Origin: Massariosphaeria phaeospora
Lineage: Eukaryota > Ascomycota > Dothideomycetes > Pleosporales
Reading direction: 5' to 3'
Assembly: GCA_011032825.1 (NCBI GenBank)
Contig: JAADJZ010000003.1
Coordinates: 372,001-436,000 of the forward strand
DNA length: 64,000 nt
In this document: piece by piece, positions 53,561 to 62,568 of the stretch
How the letters are laid out: each line of letters starts with the position of its first letter
Numbering within the stretch: the first letter of the stretch is position 1
The notes under the pieces: generated by a model
Told to the model about the DNA's origin: nothing
Seen by the model: only the letters and a program-made list of their open reading frames with translations
Databases searched by the model: none
Program-made: the position numbers and the translations under genes

Positions 53561-55530
53561 TAAGGTCACTCTCGCCCCATTTCCTATACATCAAAGTCAT
53601 TGGAAGCGAGATAGTGGTTTCAGCGTCTTGTGGCAACGTTGTTCGAGTCCACACACTCAACAGCCGTCCGGAACTTCGGCAATTTCTTAACCTGATATCC
53701 CGAGGTCAGTATGTTTTCACCATCACCCACTATACATGCTCCTTTGTTAATGCTTCCCTTACTCAGTCTCCCCTTACTCGGTTTCGGGCGCCAGGAAAGA
53801 CATCTCAAAGCGGCGTAGCCGCAAAGCCAACAAGAGCGAGACAGTGCTTCCGCGTCTTTCAACATGGCTCTGAATTTCGCGCCGGCACTCAAGCAATGGC
53901 AACTCCCGCTCCCCACCAGCCTTCCCAAACCCGCGATCTGCCTCGCACTCCGCACCCCTTTCGTGGGCATTGACATCCTCTCTGACGACGTCACCCCTGA
54001 AGAGCTCCTATGGGTCATCTGCCGTATGCGTATCAATTCCCTTGAATCATACACCTACAACAACTGTCTAGCGTTGTCACCAACCTCTACACCTGACATC
54101 ATCGCACTTCCTCAACTGCTCACGACCAAGTTGCCATAGAGCTTGATCTAGGAGCTGGCTCCTTTCAGGATACTCCTATCTACGCGGTATCAGGGAGCAA
54201 AGTGGACATCTCGCAGCGCCGTGGCGGCAGAGTCAACAAGGAGCGAGACAGTGTTCCCGTCATCTCTCTTGGTCCTACACCCACGCTGTCCCGAGTCGGA
54301 ACTTCGGCAACCGCTACATCTGACATCCCGAGGTCATGACACTTTCACAATCACTCACTAGCTTGCCACAAAACCTGGTCCGGAGATGATCCCTCTATCT
54401 ATATTCTCTTCACACAGCTTCACGGAATCGCGGCCGCAAAATCAACATGAGCGAGACGTGATTTCCGGGTCTTGTCCAACTCTCTTAAGGCGTACACTCA
54501 CCACAGCCTTCCGGAGTTATCCGAAGCTGGACTTTCTCCAACCTCTACACCTGACACCACCGTACTTCCTCAATCACTCACGATATTGCCGCGCGGCTTG
54601 GTTCGGGAGAGGCCACCTCTCTCAGTACTATCTCTACGCATCGTTAGGGGCAGGTCGGACATCCCACTGTGTCGTGGCGGGAGAGTCCAAGAGCTCGACT
54701 TCGTGGTTTCTGCGTCTAGTGGCGGCCCTTGAGTGCCGTAAGCCCACGCCCGCCCCAGCGCCATGCCAACCATCCAGCAGGATTCTCAAACGGAGCTTCA
54801 ACAACTATACATTCAACATCATCTTACTCCCTCCCTCAATCGCTACAACGCTTAGCGCGAACTCGATTTGGGAGATGCCACCTTCCTTGATACTATCTCT
54901 ATGCAGTGTCAAGGGGGAGGCGACATCTCAAGACGTTGTGGTGGCAAAGTAAACAGGAGCACGACTTGGTGATTTCGGCATCTGGTGGAGCTTCATTGAA
55001 TAGGCGGCGCAGTGCCTAGAGAGAACTTCAGCAACCCCTTCACCTATCATCATCGCAACTTTACGAACACTCATGCTCTCCTAACTAATTTGGATTTACG
55101 AAACTACTTCTCTATACTTTCAGTTTCTCCTCTAAAACGTTTCACGGCGGATATCTCACACGACGTCGTTGTGGCAGAGTCAACGGCAGCGCGACATGGT
55201 GGATTACGCGTCTCGCCCGCAGGTCTCCCTCTTTCTGGTCACTTTCCTGGTTACTACGCCCATGGAAACGGACCGGCGCCATTGCAAGTCGGAACTTCAC
55301 CTGTAACAACCCCCACACCTGACATCATCACACTTTTTCATCTCTCGCCACAGAATTTGGGACTCGAAACCTTTTCTCCATGTTCTCCCCCCAACGTTCC
55401 AAACCGGACGTCCTGTGGGGTCTGGGTGGCGGCGGACTCCAAAGGAGTGCGACGTGGGGGTTTGCGGGTCTTATTGTACCCGTGTAGCCCGCGAGCGTCC
55501 CTTACGCTAGCGACTCTCGTCAGTGCTTGA
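53560..55530. repeat. Satellite, diverged ~220-270-bp units
   Basis: AACCTCTACACCTGACATCATC and variants occur near 54090, 54322, 54540, 54810, 55038 and 55310. GAGCGAGACAGTG..TCCCG.GTCT and CGGAACTTCGGCAA recur with them. Large plus frames here (172-188 codons) cross several units and show no domain, so I do not call them genes. Confidence 0.65.
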
Positions 55531-55534
55531 ACTG

Positions 55535-56225
55535 CACCCACAACAACTGCCCGGCCCTATTTCGATACGGAGCTCAGAGCCTTAGAAAGTTTGAGCACGC
55601 CAACAAACACCAACGTAGATCTGTCAGGGTGAGTGCAAGCAGTGCGTAGGGAATTGAGGATTGAACTGAGGTTGTATTGTGTGTAGCTACGAACGTAGAT
55701 ATACATGAGTGGCTGTAAACAGCGCTAGTGCAGGATAGGTAGTCGCACCTCAGCGTAGGTGAGGCGCCACTACACGTGAGGTAGGAGAGACTCTAAACCG
55801 TGACAAGATCTGTTGTTGGCGATCGGAGGCCAGGACCGTCAATAACAAGAGCGTTGCTAACGGTTCTCCCATCGTGCAGGTTACCGAGCAAGAGTGCCAA
55901 GACGTGGAGTGGGGCTTTGTTGTGCTGCCACGCCCACGCCTTGAGCAGAGTTTGCTAGTGGCTCTCAACCCACTGCCACCCCACCTTGTGCTCCAGCCTT
56001 TTTGCTCCCGCCTTCCTCCTTCATCCACGACACGACTCGACAACAGGATGCGACGTCGCCCAACACGCGTCGGCAAACTTAGCGAGCCCCTTGGTACGTC
56101 GCGGTCCGCGACATACCACGCACAACATTGCCCTCTGCCGCCACGATGGTTCGTCGTCCCGTGCACACTTGCTTCTGAATACTAACACTCTGTAGCCAAA
56201 CTTCCCCTTCCCCCACCCCACGACG
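55535..56225. other. No supported gene
   Basis: Overlapping short frames on both strands. The end of the stretch (CTCTGTAGCCAAACTTCCCC) may hold a decayed splice acceptor in front of the TBP scrap. Confidence 0.35.
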
Positions 56226-56227
56226 GT

Positions 56228-56382
56228 TTCGCAGCCGTTATCATGCGTATTCGTGAGCCTAAGACCACGGCGCTGGTCTTCGCCAGTGGCAAGATGGTTG
56301 TGACCGGAGCCAGGAGTGAAGATGACAGCCGCCTCGCATCCCGCAAGTATGCCAGGATCATCCAGAAGCCCGGACCACGTAC
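56228..56382 (+). pseudogene. TATA-binding protein exon fragment
   Basis: The frame reads [20 protein letters not shown], then [20 protein letters not shown] and YARIIQK. This is the middle of the first TBP core repeat and is nearly identical to typical eukaryotic TBP over about 47 residues. It then turns into [11 protein letters not shown] and stops at 56461. The residue before FAAVIM is Gly where TBP usually has Arg. The piece follows directly, in protein order, after the type of fragment found at 50.5 kb on the opposite strand, with a gap of some 15-20 residues. Confidence 0.8.
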
Positions 56383-56732
56383 GGCCAGAGGAGACAATCC
56401 ACTTCTACGATCTTTTCCTCCGCAGCATACGTGCGCACTCTGTTCCTTTTGGAAATTGAGGTGATCAATTCGAACCTGGATAAATGCCTAGAATCCGCTC
56501 AGAGGATGCTATATAACTGCGTGGAGATGACGAAGAGGCGAATCTTGGACATTCCGTGGATCAACACGGTTGTCTATATTGCAGCGATATTTACGACACT
56601 GTTTATATACGACCAGAGGAAAATGTCAGCTTCACCCAAAAGGTCCTGGCGTCTCAAGCCAAGTGCTAAAAGACGGCCATCATACACTGGGACTGCTATA
56701 GTCCTTTCACAAAGCCGAACTTTCCCCTTGAC

Positions 56733-56935
56733 GAACTGTCCATCCGGTTCCAAGATTTGAATTTTGGAAGATGGGCTTGGGGTCGCCCTAAACGCAGCCC
56801 GATACGAACGAGGCTCTTACGAACTCGCCATCCGGTTCCAAAGTTTGGATGATGGGTGTGGAGTCGCCCTAAACACAGCCCGATACGAACGAGGCTCCTA
56901 CGAACTCGCCATCCGGTTCCTACGTTGGTACATTG
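56733..56935. repeat. 81-88-bp tandem repeat, about 2.3 copies
   Basis: GAACT(C/G)(G/T)CCATCCGGTTCC occurs at 56733, 56821 and 56902, with GTCGCCCTAAAC(G/A)CAGCCCGATACG between. A plus frame reads ARYERGSYELAIRF in each unit. The frame extends to 57126 without a known domain. Confidence 0.8.
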
Positions 56936-57241
56936 ATCGGGTCGCCCGACTGGGGATGGACCTTGGTCTGAGGCTTTCGGAAAGCAACCTTCCTTCACGT
57001 CTCTGGAGGCAGCTGCTTCAACCCAACAGACTGTCAATATCCGAGAGCAGGCTGGGTTCTGGACTAGGTTCCATGGCCCATACTACGACATTCCTCGTCG
57101 CAGTTCCCCGACTGGGGATTAAATAGGTTCTCCGGCCCTGCCGGCCTTGATCATTTCTAACGGACTATGTTGGTACTGTGATCGGGTCGCCCGACCCGAT
57201 CGACAGGTCATGCTCAGCCCTCTCCGTATTTCTACCCCCCT

Positions 57242-57843
57242 CCCGTCTCTGGAGCTCAAATGCAGAGTACAATCCCATCATCGGCCCATGCCCAATTTCC
57301 CCCGGGGTTTCACTTCGCGCCCGTCTCTGGACCTCATACGCAGGGTGTGTTCCCACCACCGGCCCATGCCCAGTTCTCGCCGGGTGTACAGAACATCACC
57401 AAGTCCACGCTCGACAGCCTCGGCCTTCGCTCTGAAGCCGACTACAACTACACTGATGATCTCACTGAGCAGACAATTACCCAGCTGCAGAACAGGTTCA
57501 ATACGTCAACCCGCCCAAATTATGCCTGGGCAAACGAGGCCTCGCGCTCGTTCTATCCGACCCATCCCACCTTCCTGCCCTTATCCCACGCAACGCCAAA
57601 TCGTGAGAGCATCTACGAATGGAGAAGTTCTCGCCCGCTCTCTACCGTGGTGGCTCGCAGTCGTCGTACGCCGATTCCCTCCCGGCATACGACGACTATC
57701 GATCGCCTAAATACGAAGAGAGCGCCGTCGTAGTCATCGATTCTGCCCTCGAAGGCAGAGAAGAGAAGCCTCACGCATCGAGTTCCCAGCAACAAGACCG
57801 CATGGATTGGCGGCGCCTCCACGAATGCGATGGAGAAGAGCAT
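57242..57843 (+). pseudogene. Two coding-like frames with 78-bp tandem repeat at the start
   Basis: CCCGTCTCTGGA at 57242 recurs at 57320. From the ATG at 57260 a 157-codon frame reads MQSTIPSSAHAQFPPGFHFA, then PAHAQFSPGVQNITKSTLDS and LGLRSEADYNYTDDLTEQTI. It ends at 57733. From the ATG at 57619 another frame reads MEKFSPALYRGGSQSSYADS, LPAYDDYRSPKYEESAVVVI and looks equally coding. The simplest reading is one Pro/Tyr-rich gene carrying a frameshift near 57620. Family unknown. Confidence 0.4.
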
Positions 57844-58272
57844 CTACGTAAGTGGATTCGGGGACCAGGACGCGGCGGGTCAAATCGCCCTGGAAAAGCT
57901 CTTCCAACCATCCTACGCAACGACAAATCGTGAGACCATCTACGAATAGGCCTCTATAGATTAGTGGCTCCGATGGAGAAGAGCATCTACGTAAGTGGAT
58001 TCGGGGACCAGGACGCGGCGGGGCAAATCGCCCTTGGGAAATTCTTCCAGCCGTACGGCGCTATCATGGTGCGCAAGCGCCGCGATAAAGAGACCAGCGA
58101 TTAGAAGGGCAGTGTCTTCGTTGAGTTCGACTTTGAAGATACGCAGAAACAGTTCTTGGCTCTTGATCCGAAACCATCGTTCAACGACAGCGTGCTCTAT
58201 GTCGAGTCCAAGAAGGGCTACAGTGAGCGCAAGTGCAAGGAGAAAGGCATCACACCAGCCTGGATGCGATAA
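57830..58272 (+). pseudogene. La protein RRM fragment, duplicated (143-bp apart) and broken
   Basis: ATGs at 57830 and 57973 both begin MEKSIYVSGFGDQDAAGQIA. The first copy breaks after LEKLFQP. The second goes on FFQPYGAIMVRKRRDKETSD, TAG (58102), KGSVFVEFDFEDTQKQFLAL, DPKPSFNDSVLYVESKKGYS to TAA (58270). S(I/V)YV.GFG, KGSVFVEF and FLALDPKP are hallmarks of the RRM following the La winged helix in fungal La/Lhp1 proteins. The winged-helix part itself lies at 33.6-34.0 kb on the other strand. Confidence 0.65.
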
Positions 58273-58274
58273 AG

Positions 58275-58612
58275 AATACACGGCACGCCCATACAACCCA
58301 CGTGGTCGTAGTGGACGTGGCTATTATGCTGTCAAACGGTGGCAAGGATGCTGCCGTCTCCCCCGCTGTATCGGGAAACCAGGATCACGTTAATTTCCCC
58401 AACGTTGCTGTCAAGACTGAGCGCGGCTACGAACCCGCTCATGCGACGTACGGCTCTGGTCAGAATGGCGGTTACTCAGCTTCGTATGGCGACGTTGCTC
58501 AGCAGCGAGCCCATGCTCTAGTAGCCCAGCGTCTGCATCAGACTCAGCAAGGCATGTCTCATCAGCAGTTTGCAACCTGACGGCGCTGAAGCTACCATGG
58601 AGGACTGGAACG
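58275..58612 (+). pseudogene. Possible La C-terminal or unrelated scrap
   Basis: One frame reads RPYNPRGRSGRGYYAVKR, resembling an RG-rich tail. Another, from 58233, reads TERGYEPAHATYGSGQNGGY then SASYGDVAQQRAHALVAQRL and ends QQFAT at 58580. Just after, MEDWNACDLAFQVDNMKLVH (58592 on) echoes the ALEHWNASK segment at 29.1 kb. Which of these belonged together cannot be told. Confidence 0.3.
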
Positions 58613-58689
58613 CATGCGACTTGGCCTTCCAGGTTGACAACATGAAGCTGGTGCACCTTTTCGAACTTGGAAGAAAACAGTAAGAGAAT

Positions 58690-59600
58690 TGATGGGCGGA
58701 GAAGTTCGTAGTCACGGACGATGTCAACAGGGTGGGGTTCCCGGGAGGAGGAATGCGGTTTGGATAAAGGAGAAGGACTAAGTAGAACTCTGTGATAATG
58801 ATCATTTCGATGTGGATTACCCAAGACAAGAACATTCGAAAGCTGTGCCAATTTGCAATGATCTAGCCCTCGCTCTCATCTAACTGCTGTACTATAAGAG
58901 ACTCCATTTTTACTATGCAAGTTTTAGTATCCACGCATTCCCTTTTGCGCAGTTACACGACAACTTTGGAGTCTAGTAAAGCTCTGTTCTACACTCTTGG
59001 AGATACCGCAACTTTCTGCCGGCTATAATCTAGAACACCGATCCATTCTATATGCACTTCTCTCTACTAATAGTTGACATGCGGCTGTTAGTTGTCTTTT
59101 CTTACGTTCGCAGCCCGAGGTTCAAATTTTATACTAACGCGGTAGTATACTTAGGTACCGGGGTCCTTGTACTCTGCTGCGTAAAGATCGAGACTGCGAG
59201 AGGATAAAACGTGTAATGTACGCAAAGGGGTTTACGATAGGAATCTTAGACAGATAGTGTCGAATTTACGAAATGTGCGATTTTCAAGTAACTATACTAG
59301 ACCCTGTTTGCACGTTACAAATTGATATCAACACCTAATCTGTAAACCGTATATACGGACAGATAGTCCGAATTGAAATTCATGAGATTTACCAAGCATA
59401 GATAGTGAAGCCCAAGGTGAACGAAACTGTCGAAGCGTCGAGGTTTATATTCTCTGATTTTATAAGAAGGTGTACCAAACGAGGACGGTATCACAGTCTT
59501 AGTATAGAGAAGTAGTAGCTCTCGCAAAGCGCACTGCAGAGAAAGAGATATACAATATCAACAACATCGCATTTATCAAAACCTCTTACACACAGATAGC
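58690..59600. other. No gene seen; A+T-richer spacer
   Basis: Short frames only. Composition is richer in A+T than neighbouring stretches and no repeat unit was noticed. Confidence 0.5.
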
Positions 59601-59759
59601 CAGGTACAGAGATGTATTCAGTTCAACAAAGAAATACAAGACATCATCAACAACAACAGCACATGTCAGCCTTCACACCCACCACAACAGGTTACACTCG
59701 AAAAGCTCACTTAATGCAATCCAATCCAATTCACCTCTCTCCGTATCTAAAACATGTAT

Positions 59760-61600
59760 GGCCCCAAACAACCAACCAACGCAACGCGCACGGAAAGCAG
59801 CCGCCGACAACGTTGGGGCTCCATCTTGCACCATCGCATCCAGCCCGCAGACACAATCAAGCCCCCAGAATCCACAAAAAGGTTGGCACGCGCTGCCACA
59901 CGGCCTAGCGGCGTAAAGAGTGTGCAATGACCGCTCGGTATCTTGTCTTTTGTCCCACTCCTCCCCTCCCGTCTGTTTGGGCTGTGCGCTATCGATCGTT
60001 CATTTGGGCAGGAAGGTCGGGGTCAAGCTATGGGGGAGCGGGACCGGGGGGACGCTCCTGCCGAGTAGTGGGGATGGGGTGGAGGATGTGTGAGGGGCGT
60101 GTTGGGTTGGGTTTGTGGGTGGGTGCCGGCGAGGGATGAGGGGTATTGGGTGTTTGGCGCTGGTGGGCGATTGTGTGGTCTGGTCGGGTTCGCTGGAATA
60201 AAAGGACAGGGCGTCTTGACGGAGAACAAGCGTCGAGAAGATGCGGAGCACGGGTAAGTGGTGCCGATGGATAAAGAGTTTATAGTCAATGCAGCAAGAT
60301 CTAGAGAAAAATTAGCCTCGTCTCGTCCTCCCGAGCACCAACGCAACGCGACAAGTGACAAAAGAAAAATGTATGAGATCAGACAACCAACCGACGCCAC
60401 GCAAGGCTTAGCAGGGCTGACGCCGGGGCTCTATCTTGCGTCATCGCAATCCTAGTTTGGCTTTTATCCCCCAGATCCCTCATGTCGTGCTGCTCCACGA
60501 CCAATGGTCAAATCACTCCACGAACTAGGCAGAACACTAGAACTCAACCCCCTGTTGAGTACCAGACCAAGGATCCGCTATCGATCATTCATGTTGGCTT
60601 CACAACCGTAATTTCACTATGAGGAAGTAAAGTCGAATGGTTTTGAAGCCGCGATGAGAGAGGGGAATGAGAGGAGGAGGAGGAGGAGAAGTGGAACTGA
60701 CCTTACGGAGAGCGCTGGGATAGGCAGTGTTTTGGCACCTAGAGCCTTGATCAATCTGTTATAAGATTGCGATACGTGACCACGTACAGTAGGCTTGGGT
60801 TGGCTGCACCTAGGTAAAAAGCTGTTCTCGTAAGTCAGATTAGTGTTCGTATGCGCTGGTTTCCTGAGATCGGCAGTTATGATCGGAATGCCGCTAGGAC
60901 TTTGTTGATGAGATGGCTTGTATTGGTAATTCACGCCACTACGAGCTGAGTTATCTGTTATCGATGGTGATGCCCAATTGTGTGTCTGATGATTCGTGCG
61001 GTAGCGTGACGGTATAAAGTGTGGGCGGACTAGCCGGAGTTGTGAGCATATCGAGGGTTCGAGGGCTCAATAAGGGAAGCGCTGTAAATGATCGCCCATA
61101 GAAGTGCTACCAAAACCGTTGTTAGTAAGGTTCCCAAACCTGGAAAACGAAAAATAATATGTCCGAGCGAAGACAACCAACTGATGTCATACGCTGCTGA
61201 GCAGAGCTGTCCACCAGGGTTCTATCTCGCGTCGACACTGCCTGTCCGCTTGACTTTTGCTTCTCAGAGGCGTGCTGCTCCACGCTTTCCCATTTTTGGG
61301 GGCCCTTGCTAATCTTCTATATCGTTTTTTGTAATGGAAAGGAGTGATTGCTTTCATATGGGCCCCAGGCATGTGGGTACGCTATAGGGAAGCGTGACCG
61401 TGTATGCATGAGGCCGCTACGATGTAAAGAAAGGGAAGGAGTACTGGAGAACGTTATCAAGGTTCTAAACCCGATAAGTTTAAAAGAGAGATGTCCGAGC
61501 GCAGACAACCAACTGATGTTATACAGATGCCGAGCACCAGAGCAAAGCTGTCCATCAGGGCTCTATCTCGCATCGACACTGCCTGCCTGCCGCTTTGCGT
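59760..61600. repeat. Dispersed repeat family (AGACAACCAACNGATG ... TCTATCTCGC)
   Basis: A ~110-bp core, AGACAACCAACTGATGT..TACGC..GAGC.GAGCTGTCCA(C/T)CAGGG(T/C)TCTATCTCGC(G/A)TCGACACTGCCTG, occurs at 61171 and 61502 (331 bp apart). A diverged copy lies at 60381 and a more distant one at 59764. AACGCAACGCG(A/C) links the 59.77- and 60.34-kb copies. No coding potential was seen in any copy. Confidence 0.6.
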
Positions 61601-62139
61601 CATGCCATACGGTGCTCTGCTTCTCTCCATGTGATTATCCTAAGACGCAGCTTGTGTGTCCAACAGGAACTTCACTTGAGAAGCCGACAGCAGTGGTTTG
61701 ATCTTGATATGGGGCCCAGGCATTTGAGCGCGCTATGAGAAAGCGCGATCGAGTATGCATGGGCCCGGAGCGTTGGAGCCAGATGAAGACTCAGGAGTTC
61801 TGACGGGAGTGACTTACGAAAAAGTGAGTGAACGGACTGAACCGTCAGAGTGGTAATTCGTTGTGTGCCACTCGGTGGTAGGCGAAGAGAAGAAGAGAGT
61901 GGGCGCGGTATACCTCGCGTGGTGCTGTCCATGAAACATTGCGATGTTTCAGCTCCAGGCTGGCTGCCTTTCCGGGAAGGAACGGGGCAAAGCCTGGAGG
62001 TCAGTCGACGGGATGTGAAGCAGCCTATTCGACGAGGCGACAAAGCTTGTATTAGCGATGGCAGAAGAAGGAGCGTCGTATACGGGATGAATGTCACAGT
62101 TCGAAGATTCCTGCGGGCACTCACGAACAGACTTGTCAA

Positions 62140-62285
62140 CAATCCGTCCGGATTGACAGATTGATTGGACGGATTGATTAATAAGCAATCCGTCCAATCA
62201 ATCCGAGACCTTGATTACTAGCAATCCATTCAATCCAGAGGTCCCAGATTGATTGGACGGATTGTTTACGGATTGATTGTTTTGC
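62140..62285. repeat. Left terminal/subterminal zone of hAT-2
   Basis: CAATCCGTCCGGATTGACAG at 62140 begins a zone packed with GATTGATTGGACGGATTG (about 62161 and 62251) and its inverse CAATCCGTCCAATCAATC (about 62189). Such palindromic subterminal clusters mark hAT ends. The other end lies outside the window, so the inverted repeat and target duplication cannot be checked. The motif differs from that of hAT-1. Confidence 0.55.
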
Positions 62286-62524
62286 GTACAGAGGTCCTTC
62301 AAGATTCTAGGTGTTGATAGCTAGCGGAGGCGTAAAAATATAAAATATAATATACTCTCCAGTTCGAATCCTGTAAAATTACTTTCTCGCCCTCGCTCAA
62401 CCGGCCGTATTAGGCCTAGCCGCCCCGGAAAATCGATTACGCCGCCCCGAAATATCTCGCGACCCAAGATTTTCGACGCGCTGAGATTAACGCGCACTCA
62501 CTACGTTCGCCCACACCCACGAAA

Positions 62525-62568
62525 GTACGTATGTTTATCGCGATTTTTCGCCCAAACTGACCTCGCAG
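62525..62568 (+). other. Possible 5'-leader intron of hAT-2
   Basis: GTACGT at 62525 and CTCGCAG ending at 62568, with a CTGAC branch-like site, would remove 44 bp ending right before the ATG at 62569. No upstream in-frame ATG was found, so it would lie in the leader. Confidence 0.35.

Noticed and set aside
54386..55530. Plus-strand frames of 188 and 172 codons
   Set aside because: They cross several satellite units and change residue character at unit borders; no domain or start context.
62340..62400. CAGTTCGAATCCTG, tRNA-like
   Set aside because: Flanks are A+T-rich and do not pair; no anticodon arm found.
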